64,000 bases of DNA from Streptacidiphilus jiangxiensis (GTDB taxonomy: Bacteria; Actinomycetota; Actinomycetes; Streptomycetales; Streptomycetaceae). Every line of letters starts with the position of its first letter. The stretch's first letter is position 1. The stretch covers positions 279,083 to 343,082 of the forward strand of contig NZ_FOAZ01000008.1 in NCBI RefSeq assembly GCF_900109465.1, in the 5' to 3' direction. The notes below the pieces were generated by a model. The model saw nothing but the letters and a program-made list of their open reading frames with translations. It was not told the DNA's origin and did not search any database. The position numbers and the translations under genes are program-made. Of the stretch, positions 17,145 through 25,793 are shown in pieces.

Positions 17145-17486
17145 TCAATCGCAGTCCTGGTCCTGGTCGGGCGCCGCCATGTCGTCATCGTCGTGGTGCC
17201 ACCAGTGGTGGTGCCAGGCCATCGTGTGGCCTCCGTCGCCGACCTCCTCGCCGTTGCTGCACCGGTTGCCGAAGGCCGGGTTCAGTGCGCCGACGACGTT
17301 GACGGTGTTGCCGCAGAGGTTGATGTCGGCGTCCACCGGCACCTGGATCAGGTTGCCCGAGAGGAAGCCCGGCGAGTTGGAGACGGAACCGACGGCGTTC
17401 GCGTCGGCACTCGCCATCCCGCAGGCGGCGAGCACCAGGCCCGCCGCGAGGACCCCGGCGGCTGCCAGCCGAGAGGGCATGCGCAT
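17145..17486 (-). CDS. Chaplin E with a His/Trp/Asp-rich C-terminal extension
   Basis: A 113-residue protein: signal peptide (MRMPSRLAAAGVLAAGLVLA, containing LAAC), then a chaplin domain SNSPGFLSGNLIQVPVDADI, NLCGNTVNVVGALNPAFGNR and C. VDADI replaces the usual VHVPV. After the domain comes a ~33-residue extension with TMAWHHHWWHHDDDDM and a final DQDQDCD. Ordinary short chaplins stop after the domain, so this tail is exceptional and looks metal-binding. A Cys in the signal (LAACG) could be a lipobox. AAGGAG lies five bases before ATG 17486. Confidence 0.85.
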   Translation of the reverse strand: MRMPSRLAAAGVLAAGLVLAACGMASADANAVGSVSNSPGFLSGNLIQVPVDADINLCGNTVNVVGALNPAFGNRCSNGEEVGDGGHTMAWHHHWWHHDDDDMAAPDQDQDCD

Positions 17487-17615
17487 GCTTGCTCCTTTTG
17501 CTGTGGTCGGGGGCGCCGGACCTGCTCGCGCTCCGGTCGCCCTACGTGTTCACAGCTTCACTGTGCGCTTATATTCCAGCCGCTCCCGGGCGGCGCGACG
17601 CCAAGTCGCCCGTCC

Positions 17616-17659
17616 GGACGCGTACCGGACGCGTAGTGGACGCGGGTTGGACGCGTACC
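17616..17659. promoter_or_regulatory. Four 11-bp direct repeats upstream of the lipoprotein gene
   Basis: Four abutting units, GGACGCGTACC, GGACGCGTAGT, GGACGCGGGTT and GGACGCGTACC, share the GGACGCG heptamer at an exact 11-bp period. The array ends 45 bp before the + strand start at 17704 and lies 130 bp before chaplin E. Heptamers at one-turn spacing resemble binding arrays of SARP-type activators; the actual binder is unknown. Confidence 0.6.
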
Positions 17660-17703
17660 CCCGGGCGCGGGGAGGCGGGGGGCCGGTGGCGATAATGCCT
17701 TCC

Positions 17704-18216
17704 ATGCGTCACCGTTCCCGCGCCGCGATCGCGCTTCCCGTCCTGGCCCTGTCCGCCGCGCTCGCGCTGTCCGGCTGCTCCAGTGGCGGGGTGCAGCGGG
17801 AGCTGCCGGGGGCGGCGCAGTCCTCGTCCTCGACCGGCGCCGACGGCACCGACTTCTCGGTGACCAGCCGCAATGTCGATCTGAAGATCATCAAGGCCGC
17901 GGTCCACCTCGGTGCCTCGGGTGGTGCGCAGCTGGAGATGGGGGTCACCAACGCCGGGCCGGTGACCGAGCACCTCGCGGTCGTCGCGGTGGAGGGCAAG
18001 CGGGCCACTCTCCAGGGGGCGCCCGCGACCAACCCGCTGTCGGTCGCCGGCGTGCTGATCGCCTCGGGTTCGACCGCCTCGTTCGGCGCCGCGAACGGTC
18101 CGAGGGTGGTGCTGACGAACGGTGCCGCCCTGAAGGTGGGCGGCACCGTCCCGGTGATGCTGCAGTTCGGCGTCGCGGGGATGGTCAGGATCGACGTCCC
18201 CGTCCTGGCCGACTGA
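17704..18216 (+). CDS. Lipoprotein, PCu(A)C/DUF461-like
   Basis: A 170-residue protein with a lipobox (LALSGC) after a short signal, then a Ser/Gly linker and a compact beta-rich domain (VDLKIIKAAVHLGASGGAQL through MLQFGVAGMVRIDVPVL). The pattern of paired strands with TNAGPVTEHLAVVAVEG and VGGTVPVMLQF resembles periplasmic copper-chaperone-like DUF461 lipoproteins. However, the Met/His copper ligands of true PCu(A)C are not evident, so metal binding is doubtful. ATG 17695 is an alternative start. It ends 10 bp from the convergent chitinase. Confidence 0.6.
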   Translation: MRHRSRAAIALPVLALSAALALSGCSSGGVQRELPGAAQSSSSTGADGTDFSVTSRNVDLKIIKAAVHLGASGGAQLEMGVTNAGPVTEHLAVVAVEGKRATLQGAPATNPLSVAGVLIASGSTASFGAANGPRVVLTNGAALKVGGTVPVMLQFGVAGMVRIDVPVLAD

Positions 18217-18225
18217 TCGCGCGGG

Positions 18226-19968
18226 TCAGGCGACGCTGAAGTCGTCCGCGTAGACGTTGCCCTGGCCGTACCAGCCGTGCACGTACACGGTGACCGTGCC
18301 GCTGCTGCCGGTGGTGAAGTGCACCGTCAGTTGGTTCCAGCTGGTGCCGCTCGACCAGATGCTGGCCGTCGCGCCGCCGCTCACGCCGATGTAGGCGTAC
18401 GGGCCCTGGACCCAGCCGGTCAGCGTGTAGGCGTGGTTGGGCTGGAGCGTGACGGTCTGGTCGCACTCACCGGTCGCGGACGAGCTCGGCACCACGGCGA
18501 GCGCGTGGCTGCCGCTGTGGACCGGGGTGGACACGACGGAGCTGCCGGACTGGCAGGTCCACGGGCTCAGGCTGCCGGTCTCGAAGCCGCCGTTGACCAG
18601 GCTGCCGCCCCCGCCCCCGCCGCCCGTGCCGGTGACGGTGAGCGAGTAGGTGGCGCTGTGGCTGCCGGAGGCCGCCGTACCGGTGACGGTGATCGGGTAG
18701 GTCCCGGCGGCGACGGAGGAGCCGACGGTCGCGGTGAGCGTGCTGGAGCCGCCGGCGGTGACCGAGGCCGGGCTGAGGGCGAGGCTGACGCCGGACGGCG
18801 CGCCGCTCGCACTCAGGGCGACCGACTGCGCGCTGCCGGAGGTCACGGCCGTGGAGACGGTGGCCGTCGCCGAGGCGCCCTGGGCCACGGAGGCCGAGGC
18901 GGGGCTGAGGCTCAGCGAGAAGTCGTTCTGGGTCTGCCCGCCGCCACCGCTGGTGAACGGCTCCATGGCGTGGCTGAAGTCCCAGGTGTTCTGGCTGATG
19001 CCGGAGCAGGTGTCGGAGCCGCCGGTGCCGGGGCAGCCGCCGTTGTCGCGCTCCAGCGCCCAGAACGAGAGCTCGGCCACGCCCTTGCCGGTGGCCCAGC
19101 TCTCGACGTTGGCGGCGTCGGCCACGGTGGTGGTCTCGGCGGCGCCGTAGTCGTCGATGCCCGGCATCATCGTGATGCCGACCATGTTCCACAGCTGCGC
19201 GGCCGTCTTGGACGGGTAGAGCGAGGCGAGCTGGCCCTCCAGGCCGGTGGCCGCGTTCTCCGCGTCGGTGCCCATCTCGTGGGTGGCGCCGTCGTAGTAG
19301 TCGAAGGTCATGATGTTGACCACGTCGACGCGGGCGTTGTTGGTCACCGCGTTCTTCAGCACCGCCAGCCCGCTGGAGGCGAGGCCGCTCGTGGTCGTCG
19401 GCAGCGTGTAGGAGAACTGCACGGTGCGGCCGTTGGCCGCGGCCCAGCTCTCCACCTGTGCGATCGCCTTGTTGCGGCGGTCGATCCCGGCGGTGTTCGT
19501 CAGCGAGTTGTCCTCGGTGTCGAGGTCGATCCGGGTCACGTTGTAGGTGGTGATCACCGACTCGTACGCCGCGGCGATGGAGTTCACGTTGGTGCAGCTG
19601 TCGGCGATCTCGGTGCCGCCGTTGTCGGCGGTGTAGCCGCCGAAGGACGGGACGACGTCGCCGCCGCCCGCCTGGATCGAGGAGATCGAGCTGCCGAACG
19701 TGGCGGAGCTGATCGGCTGACTGGTGGAGCCGTTCCAGTAGGCGGTGCACGAGCCCTTGGTGGCGGCTTGCAGGAAGGCCATGCTCAGGTACTTGTTGCC
19801 CGAGGCGGACGCGAGCGTCGCCGGGTCGTCGCTGCTGTACGCCTCGAAGTAGGGCGAGAAGACGTGGGCGGGGAGCGCGGTGCCTGCCGCGTGTGCCGTG
19901 GGGGCGGCGAAGACGGCCAGGCCCGCGCCGAGCAGCGCGGTACTGAGCAGGGCACGGACTGATCTCAT
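18226..19968 (-). CDS. Secreted GH18 chitinase with Ig-like and carbohydrate-binding domains
   Basis: A 580-residue exported chitinase. Signal peptide about 1-28; GH18 catalytic domain about 30-320, with [14 protein letters not shown] and the catalytic block RIDLDTE (Asp148, Asp150, proton donor Glu152) and [11 protein letters not shown]. An Ig/pre-peptidase-like beta domain follows at about 335-425 ([19 protein letters not shown]), then a Gly linker and a CBM of family-4/9 style at about 435-580 ([16 protein letters not shown]). It hydrolyses extracellular chitin. A DasR-type operator and a direct repeat lie upstream, so induction by chitin breakdown products is likely. GGGAGT precedes ATG 19968. 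Confidence 0.9.
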   Translation of the reverse strand: MRSVRALLSTALLGAGLAVFAAPTAHAAGTALPAHVFSPYFEAYSSDDPATLASASGNKYLSMAFLQAATKGSCTAYWNGSTSQPISSATFGSSISSIQAGGGDVVPSFGGYTADNGGTEIADSCTNVNSIAAAYESVITTYNVTRIDLDTEDNSLTNTAGIDRRNKAIAQVESWAAANGRTVQFSYTLPTTTSGLASSGLAVLKNAVTNNARVDVVNIMTFDYYDGATHEMGTDAENAATGLEGQLASLYPSKTAAQLWNMVGITMMPGIDDYGAAETTTVADAANVESWATGKGVAELSFWALERDNGGCPGTGGSDTCSGISQNTWDFSHAMEPFTSGGGGQTQNDFSLSLSPASASVAQGASATATVSTAVTSGSAQSVALSASGAPSGVSLALSPASVTAGGSSTLTATVGSSVAAGTYPITVTGTAASGSHSATYSLTVTGTGGGGGGGSLVNGGFETGSLSPWTCQSGSSVVSTPVHSGSHALAVVPSSSATGECDQTVTLQPNHAYTLTGWVQGPYAYIGVSGGATASIWSSGTSWNQLTVHFTTGSSGTVTVYVHGWYGQGNVYADDFSVA

Positions 19969-20005
19969 GCAGGACTCCCGTGGGGTGGAGTGGTGCGTGA
20001 AACGT

Positions 20006-20039
20006 GTCTGGACCCCGCCAATGATTGGTCTGGACCATA
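20006..20039 (-). promoter_or_regulatory. DasR-like site and direct repeat upstream of the chitinase
   Basis: ATTGGTCTGGACCATA at 20024-20039 fits the DasR-responsive element ACTGGTCTAGACCACT at 12 of 16 positions. GTCTGGACC recurs at 20006-20014 and 20028-20036, 22 bp apart, like the direct repeats of Streptomyces chitinase promoters. It lies 38-71 bp before the start. Confidence 0.7.
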
Positions 20040-20155
20040 TAACTGTCAAGACTGTTAACAGTTAAGAGTGTTGCCAATTGCTGTGACCTGCCGCGCCCCG
20101 CTCACCCGTCGCCGCTTGACCCTGACACAGTGGGAGACCTGTCACTGGAGGAGTC

Positions 20156-20980
20156 ATGTTCACCATCGGAGACTTCGCCCGCCTGGGCCAGGTGTCGATC
20201 CGCATGCTGCGGCACTACGACACACTGGGCCTGCTGCGCCCTGCCCGCGTCGACCCGTGGACCGGCTACCGGTACTACGAGGCCGCCCAGCTGTCCCGAC
20301 TCAACCGCGTCATCGCCCTCAAGGACCTCGGCTTCAGCCTCGAACAGGTCGGCGAGGTCCTGGACGCGAAGGTCGGGACGGAGGAGCTGCGCGGCATGCT
20401 GCGCCTGCGGCAGGCCGAGCTGGCCGAGTCCGTCGCCCTGGCGACGGCCCGCCTGGCCCAGGTCGAGACGAGGCTCCGGACCATCGAGAGGGAGGGGCTC
20501 ATGCCCACCGACGAGGTCGTCCTCAAGTCCCTGGCCGCCGCGCGCGTGGCCGTCGCCACCGGCCTGGCCCGCAGCTTCGACCCGCGCCACATCGGCCCCG
20601 TGATCGGGCCGCTCTACCGCGCGCTGCACGAGCGGCTCGACACCCTCGGGGTGCCGGTGACCGGCCCCGACATCGCCTGGTACGAGCCCGAGGGCGACGG
20701 CGCCCTGGGCGAGGGCATCACCGTCCACGCCGGCATCACCGTGTCGGTGGAGCCCGGTTCCGTCCCCGGCCTCGACGTGGTCGAGATCCCGGCCGTCGAG
20801 CGCGCGGCGACGATCGTCCACCACGGCTCGATGGACCGCGTCCTCGGCACGGTCCAGACCCTCGCCCGCTGGATCGAGACCTCCGGCGAGGAGGCCGACC
20901 GCCTCGGCCGCGAGCTGTACCTCCAGTCCTGCGGCCCGCAGGAGGAGTGGGTGACCGAGATCCAGTGGCCGCTGCGGTAG
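20156..20980 (+). CDS. MerR-family regulator with GyrI-like effector domain
   Basis: A 274-residue regulator. The N-terminal MerR helix-turn-helix (FTIGDFARLGQVSIRMLRHY, YRYYEAAQLSRLNRVIALKD) is followed by a coiled coil (about 80-120) and a C-terminal GyrI-like small-molecule domain (about 125-274; LDVVEIPAVERAATIVHHGS, LQSCGPQEEWVTEIQWPL). BltR/BmrR-type proteins of this layout sense lipophilic drugs. GGAGGAG precedes ATG 20156, and a TTGACC hexamer lies at 20117-20122, but no clear 19-bp operator is visible. No obvious target pump is adjacent on the same strand. Confidence 0.88.
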   Translation: MFTIGDFARLGQVSIRMLRHYDTLGLLRPARVDPWTGYRYYEAAQLSRLNRVIALKDLGFSLEQVGEVLDAKVGTEELRGMLRLRQAELAESVALATARLAQVETRLRTIEREGLMPTDEVVLKSLAAARVAVATGLARSFDPRHIGPVIGPLYRALHERLDTLGVPVTGPDIAWYEPEGDGALGEGITVHAGITVSVEPGSVPGLDVVEIPAVERAATIVHHGSMDRVLGTVQTLARWIETSGEEADRLGRELYLQSCGPQEEWVTEIQWPLR

Positions 20981-21023
20981 CCACCTCCCTGCGGTCAACG
21001 CACCTGGTGCCGTGGCCACGGCA

Positions 21024-22415
21024 CTAGCGGTGCCGCGACAGCGTCCGGTGGTAGGGGCCGACCGGCTCCCGGTGCCACCAGGCGCCCGTGGCACGCCGCT
21101 CCTCCCGGGTGGTGAAGCGGTAGCGGTACAACGTGGCCCGGACGTGCGCGGGGGGCACGTCCGGGAACGGGTTGCCGTCGCGGCGCAGCAGCCGCAGCGT
21201 CGCGCGGTCCCCGTCCAGCAGTTTGCGCAGCAGCGGCGTCAACCACCCACGCGCGTAGCCCGGGTTGAGCGCGGCGAACCACATCAGCCAGTCCAGGCGC
21301 AGGTGGTAGGGCGCGAACTGCCGCGGCCGGCGCCGCAGTGGGCCGGGCTTGCCCTTGAACCCGTACGCGAGCCAGGTCTCGCCGTCCGCGCTGCCCTCCA
21401 GCTCCACCTCGTGCCGTAGCCGCGTCACGCTGCCGAACGCCCCGTAGGTGTTCACCAGGTGCAGCGAGTCGAAGGACGCGTTCATCAGCTGCCGCGAGGA
21501 GAGCAGGTTCCGCGCGGGGCGGTAGCTGAGCACCAGCACCAGCACGGCGTAGGCGAGGACCAGGACCGCGAACCAGACCGGCGTCGGCGGGTGGCCGGGT
21601 CGCGTCCCGTTGCTCACCGCACTCAGCGCCAGCGTGATCGTCAGCCAGTTCAGCCAGGCGAAGTTGCCGGACAGCACCAGCCACAGCTGCGTCACCACGA
21701 TCAGCCCGGCCGCCACCGTCGCCCCCGGCTGCGGCAGGAACAGCGCCACCGGCGCGCCCAGCTGCACGACGTGGTTGGCGCCGGCCTCTACCCGGTGCAG
21801 CGGGCGCGGCAGGCGGTGGAACCACCAGCTGAACGGGCCCGGCATGGGCTGCGTCTCGTGGTGGTAGTACAGGCAGGTCAGCTCGCGCCAGCAGCGGTCG
21901 CCGCGCAGCTTGATCAGCCCGGCGCCGACCTCGACCCGGAACAGCAGCCAGCGGATCAGCAGCAGCGTGGTGACCGGCGGGGCGACGCGGTCGTTGCCGA
22001 GGAACACCGCGAGCGCGCCCGTCTCCAGCAGCAGCGACTCCCAACCGAAGGAGTACCAGGTCTGCCCGACGTTGACGATCGACAGGTACAGCCCCCACAG
22101 CAGCGCCCACAGCGCCATCCCCGCACCCAGTGGCACCCTGTCCGCCGCCCCGGCGGCCACCGCCGCCGCCAGCGCGCAGCCCGTCCAGGCGACGGCGGCG
22201 AAGAGGCGGTCCGAGTAGCGCCAGTGGAACAGTGACGGCGCCTCCCGGAAGCGCCGCCGCGCCAGGAAGCGGGGGATCGGCGTCAGCCCGTGCTCGCCCA
22301 GCAGGGCCCGACCCTGCCGCGCGGCGGTCAGGAAGCCGACCAGGTAGACGCCCGCCAGGGCCCGCTGGAACAGCAGCCTGCCCAGCCAGTCACCGGACGC
22401 GTCCAACCACCGCAT
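21024..22415 (-). CDS. Lipase-maturation-factor-like multi-spanning membrane protein
   Basis: A 463-residue protein with about seven hydrophobic segments in the first 300 residues. It carries the LMF1-family hallmarks: YSFGWESLLLETGALAVFLG, RWLLFRVEVGAGLIKLRGDR, CWRELTCLYYHHETQPMPGP, SWWFHRLP, and a C-terminal soluble part (LAYGFKGKPGPLRRRPRQFA, PYHLRLDWLMWFAAL). In animals LMF1 matures lipases in the ER; the bacterial role is unknown. The start at 22415 (MRWLDASGDWLGRL) is chosen at the family's usual N-terminus; upstream in-frame residues look non-coding. It ends 43 bp from the convergent MerR gene. Confidence 0.8.
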   Translation of the reverse strand: MRWLDASGDWLGRLLFQRALAGVYLVGFLTAARQGRALLGEHGLTPIPRFLARRRFREAPSLFHWRYSDRLFAAVAWTGCALAAAVAAGAADRVPLGAGMALWALLWGLYLSIVNVGQTWYSFGWESLLLETGALAVFLGNDRVAPPVTTLLLIRWLLFRVEVGAGLIKLRGDRCWRELTCLYYHHETQPMPGPFSWWFHRLPRPLHRVEAGANHVVQLGAPVALFLPQPGATVAAGLIVVTQLWLVLSGNFAWLNWLTITLALSAVSNGTRPGHPPTPVWFAVLVLAYAVLVLVLSYRPARNLLSSRQLMNASFDSLHLVNTYGAFGSVTRLRHEVELEGSADGETWLAYGFKGKPGPLRRRPRQFAPYHLRLDWLMWFAALNPGYARGWLTPLLRKLLDGDRATLRLLRRDGNPFPDVPPAHVRATLYRYRFTTREERRATGAWWHREPVGPYHRTLSRHR

Positions 22416-22498
22416 GGCTTCACCATGCACCCGATCACCGCCCGCGCGCTCACCGACGCCGCCGGGCATTCCTGATGCAGGGTCATCGGGCGCCGTGC

Positions 22499-22535
22499 TA
22501 ACGTCCGTTCCATGCATCTCTCCGGGCCGCACTAG
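22499..22535 (+). promoter_or_regulatory. Promoter-like -10 and leaderless seven-codon ORF before an MFS gene
   Basis: A TAACGT -10 at 22499-22504 is followed seven bases later by ATG 22512, opening the ORF Met-His-Leu-Ser-Gly-Pro-His-stop (22512-22535). It lies about 100 bp upstream of the MFS start. It may be a regulatory leader or chance. Confidence 0.35.
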
Positions 22536-22633
22536 ACCGAGCGCCGACGCCGCGTCGCTGATCGCTGACAGACGCGTGCGCGCCTCGTCGTCCCGCAGTG
22601 CGCCCTTTCCCTTTTCCTGCCTGGAGAGCTCCC

Positions 22634-23938
22634 ATGTCCCGCCCCGCCAAGGGCGGCGCCTCGCTGCGCGCCGTCCTCGCCCTGCCGCATGCCCGCGGCC
22701 TCCTGCTCGCCGGCGCCCTGGCCCGGCTTCCCTACGGCCTGCTGCCGCTGCCGCTGCTGCTCGCCCTGTGCGACGCGTCCGGCACCCACGGCGCCCACGG
22801 CTCTGCCTCCTATGCCCTCGCCGGCACCGCCGTGGGAGCGTTCTCGCTGGTCACCGCGGTTCTCGGCCCCTACAGGGCGCGGCTCGCGGAGCGCCGACCG
22901 GCGACGCTGCCCTGGTTCGCGGCGGGGTTCGCCGCGCTGCTCGGCACCGTCGCACTGCTGTCCGCCGCCCACACCGGATGGGTCGCGGACCTGCTCGCGC
23001 CCGTCGCGGGCCTGCTCGCCCCGCCCGTCGGGCCCCTGGTCCGCGCCCGCTGGTCGGTGCTCACCCGGGACGACGCCCAGCGGCAGGCCGCGCTCAGCCT
23101 GGACGCCGCCTGCGAGTCGACGGTCTTCGCGCTCGGCCCGGCCCTGGCCGGCGCGCTGCTCGCGGCCCTGCCGGGAGCGGCCGTGCTGGGCCTGGCCGCG
23201 GCCTGCTTCGGCGCGGGCTTCCTGACCCTGGCGGCCGTCTTCCGCCACCTGCCCGCACCGCCGGTGCCGGCACCCGCCGCCGACGGCACGGGCCCCGCGC
23301 GCGTGCCACTGCGTTCGGGCGCCTTCGCCTCCGTCCTGCTCGCCGTCCTCGCCGTCGGGGCCTCGCTGGCGCTGGCGGAGCTGGCGGCCGTCGCAGCCTG
23401 GGGCGCGGGCGTGGCGGGCCCGCTGCTGGCGCTCTGCTCCGTCGGCGGCGTCCTGGGCGGCCTCGGCTACGGTCGCCGCGCCTGGCGCGGTCCGGCGCAG
23501 CGGCGGCTGACGCTGCTGGCCGTCGGGGCCGCGGCCTGCCAGGCGCTGTCCGCGCTGCTCTTCGTTCCCGGCGGGGCCGCCGTGGGTCTCTTCCTGGGCG
23601 GCGCGGCCGCGGACTGCGCCCTGATCACCGCCTACCTGCTGGTCGAGGAGCTGGTCCCGGCCGGTGCCCGCACCGAGGGCGGCGCCTGGGTCAACACCGC
23701 CTACAACCTCGGTGTGGCCGGCGGCTCCGGTCTGGCGGGCCTGCTGCTCGCGGCCCCGTCCGGCGCCCGGGGGCTCTTCGGCTGCGGCGCGCTGCTGCTC
23801 CTGGCCGTCCTGGTGCCGCGTGCCGTGCTCACCCGTCGCAGGCCGGTGCCGGCCCCCTCCGAGACCCCCTCCGAGACCCCCTCCGAGACCCCCTCCGAGA
23901 CCCCCGGCGTGACCCCGGTCACCGCCGCGCAGCTCTGA
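22634..23938 (+). CDS. MFS transporter
   Basis: A 434-residue integral membrane protein with about 12 hydrophobic segments in two halves. The first half includes LPYGLLPLPLLLALCDASGT and the second YNLGVAGGSGLAGLLL. The substrate is not predictable. The C-terminal tail after about 410 contains four tandem S-E-T-P units encoded by a 12-bp repeat (CCCTCCGAGACC) at about 23854-23901. ATG 22634 follows a GGAGAG box. It is preceded by a promoter-like element and a seven-codon ORF. Confidence 0.8.
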   Translation: MSRPAKGGASLRAVLALPHARGLLLAGALARLPYGLLPLPLLLALCDASGTHGAHGSASYALAGTAVGAFSLVTAVLGPYRARLAERRPATLPWFAAGFAALLGTVALLSAAHTGWVADLLAPVAGLLAPPVGPLVRARWSVLTRDDAQRQAALSLDAACESTVFALGPALAGALLAALPGAAVLGLAAACFGAGFLTLAAVFRHLPAPPVPAPAADGTGPARVPLRSGAFASVLLAVLAVGASLALAELAAVAAWGAGVAGPLLALCSVGGVLGGLGYGRRAWRGPAQRRLTLLAVGAAACQALSALLFVPGGAAVGLFLGGAAADCALITAYLLVEELVPAGARTEGGAWVNTAYNLGVAGGSGLAGLLLAAPSGARGLFGCGALLLLAVLVPRAVLTRRRPVPAPSETPSETPSETPSETPGVTPVTAAQL

Positions 23939-24361
23939 CCGCTTCCGGCGGTCGCCGGGGAGGGGCGTGACGGGGCTCACCGCACCCCGCTCGCGCCCGT
24001 CCCCGCGGGCGGAGCCACGGCGGCGGGTCGGAGGCTCTGTAGAGCCGATTCGGGGTATTCCCGACCGAGTTGAGTGGTCTGTACGGGATGCCCTTCTCTG
24101 CTGTGGTTTGGACCACTTGGGGCCGAAGGTCCTTGCCCCGGCCGCCGACGTCGTGTGAACGTGGAAATCGTTCAGCGGAAAGCGGCAGCAACCCAGCGCC
24201 GCCCGGCGGATCAGCCCCGCGAACGCCTCGACCCGTGAGCCCGCAGCGCGTGTGTGCGCCGGGTGCGTCGAGAAGCCACCAGCGCCCCGAGCGGCTCCCT
24301 GCTGCCCGCCCGCCCTGTTCCCGGGCGGGCAGCCTGCTGCCGCCATGACTTCTGGAGTGAC
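23939..24361. other. Long 5' region of the transglycosylase-like gene, with hairpin
   Basis: No gene in 423 bp. It contains a 12-bp-arm hairpin at 24301-24333 (GCTGCCCGCCCG and complement) 29 bases before the next ATG, which could sequester or terminate. Peptidoglycan-hydrolase genes in actinomycetes often have c-di-AMP riboswitch leaders; I looked for that motif and did not find it. Confidence 0.5.
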
Positions 24362-25153
24362 ATGCGTCTCGACCTTCCGCGTACCCGTACCCGCCTCGGC
24401 GCCGGCGTCCTGATGGCGTCCTGTGTCGCCGCCTCCGCCGTGCTCGCCGGCCAGCACGCGACGCCCGCCGAGGCAGCCACGCACATGACCACGGTGGCCG
24501 ACCGAATACCGGCCCAGGACGCCGCCCAGGTGAGCGCGCTGCTGGCCGGGGCGAAGCCGGCCGAGGCCGCCAAGGCCACCGAGTCCGCTCCGGTCGAGCT
24601 GAGCAAGCTGCCGACCACGGCGAAGCCCGCTGCGGACCAGGCCGCCCAGGTCGACGTCAGCAAGCTGCTGGGCGGAGCCAAGGCCGCCGAGGAGAAGAAG
24701 GCCGCCGAGGACAAGAAGGCTGCCGAGGCGAAGCAGGCTGCCGAGGCGAAGCAGGCCGAGGAGAAGAAGCAGGCCGAGGCGAAGAAGGCCGCCGCGTCCG
24801 CCAAGCCCGCCGAGAAGACCTACGCGAACAACCTCGACGGCTGGATCGCCCAGGCCCGCGACATCCTCGCCGCCCACGGCGACAAGGTCCCCTCCGCCGC
24901 CTCCATCCACGCCCGCGCGCTGACGGAGTCCTCCGGCAACCCGAAGGCCGAGAACCACTGGGACGGCAACCAGGCCCTCTACGGCGGCACCTACGGCCTG
25001 ATCCAGACCATCAAGCCGACCTTCGCCTCCTACTCCCTGCCCGGCCACAAGGACATCCTCAACCCGGTCGACAACATCATCGCGGGCGTCCGCTACGCCA
25101 ACGACCGCTACGGCTCCTTCGAGACCGTCGCCTACGGCAAGCAGGGCTACTGA
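24362..25153 (+). CDS. Secreted lytic transglycosylase-like (SLT) protein
   Basis: A 263-residue exported protein. The signal peptide (about 1-40) ends at PAEAATH. A coiled, charged linker (about 105-150) is built of A-E-x-K-x-A repeats (AAEEKKAAEDKKAAEAKQAA). The C-terminal domain (about 158-263) has IHARALTESSGNPKAENHWD, YGGTYGLIQTIKPTFASYSL and INPVDNIIAGVRYANDRYGS-like sequence, typical of SLT-type muramidase folds, with the catalytic Glu in TESSGNP. It probably cleaves peptidoglycan glycan strands. The start at 24362 follows TGGAG. Confidence 0.85.
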   Translation: MRLDLPRTRTRLGAGVLMASCVAASAVLAGQHATPAEAATHMTTVADRIPAQDAAQVSALLAGAKPAEAAKATESAPVELSKLPTTAKPAADQAAQVDVSKLLGGAKAAEEKKAAEDKKAAEAKQAAEAKQAEEKKQAEAKKAAASAKPAEKTYANNLDGWIAQARDILAAHGDKVPSAASIHARALTESSGNPKAENHWDGNQALYGGTYGLIQTIKPTFASYSLPGHKDILNPVDNIIAGVRYANDRYGSFETVAYGKQGY

Positions 25154-25235
25154 CCCGCAGGAACACCCCCGAACACCCCCCAACCCTTTCCCTCGCTCGT
25201 TCGTGTGAGGTGATGTAGGGGCAAGGGAGGGACGA

Positions 25236-25793
25236 GTGGCCGAGTGGTCCGAACTGCTCGCGGAGCTGGTGGAAGCCCGCGGCACAGAACTGAACCGATA
25301 CGGGTTCCTGCTCTGCGGCAACCGCAGTGAGGGAGCCGATCTGTTCCAGGACGCGCTGGTCCGCGTCTTCACCCATCCGAAGGGTGGCTGGACGGTCCGG
25401 GACGTGGAGGGGTACGTCCGCCGGACCATGCTCAACCGCTACCTCGACCAGTACCGCCGCGCGCAGCGGCTGCGCCTGCTGCTGCCGCGCCTGAGCGGCG
25501 GTCCGCAGGCCGAGGTGGTGCCGGACCACGGCGAGGGCGCCGACCGGCGCCTGGACCTGCTCGCCGCGCTCGACACGCTGACGCCGCGCCAACGCGTCTG
25601 CGTCGTCCTGCGGTTCTACGAGGACCTGACGGTGGCCCAGGTGGCGCACCGGATGCGGTTGAGTGAGGGCACCGTCAAGCGGCACCTCAGCGACGCCTCC
25701 TCCCGCCTGTCGGCCCGTCTGTCCGCCCGCATGTCGGCCGGCTGGTCCGGTCTCGAGGGCCCCGCACACGTCAGCACGGGAGGGAACCGGTGA
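25236..25793 (+). CDS. ECF sigma factor (SigE-like family)
   Basis: A 185-residue ECF sigma factor. Region 2: LNRYGFLLCGNRSEGADLFQ, DALVRVF, VEGYVRRTMLNRYLDQYRRA. Region 4: DTLTPRQRVCVVLRFYEDLT, VAQVAHRMRLSEGTVKRHLS. The tail repeats R-L-S-A-R-M-S-A. GTG 25236 has a GGGAGGG box. The stop overlaps the next gene's GTG (GTGA), giving a coupled pair: sigma plus a one-pass membrane protein. It is a paralogue of the sigma gene at 59.6 kb. The signal sensed is unknown. Confidence 0.88.
   Translation: MAEWSELLAELVEARGTELNRYGFLLCGNRSEGADLFQDALVRVFTHPKGGWTVRDVEGYVRRTMLNRYLDQYRRAQRLRLLLPRLSGGPQAEVVPDHGEGADRRLDLLAALDTLTPRQRVCVVLRFYEDLTVAQVAHRMRLSEGTVKRHLSDASSRLSARLSARMSAGWSGLEGPAHVSTGGNR

Noticed and set aside
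23939..24361. Possible c-di-AMP (ydaO) riboswitch before the transglycosylase-like gene
   Set aside because: The gene type and long leader are suggestive, but the conserved GGGGTGAATC and GTCAGCTAACCTC-like blocks are not present; only a plain hairpin is seen.
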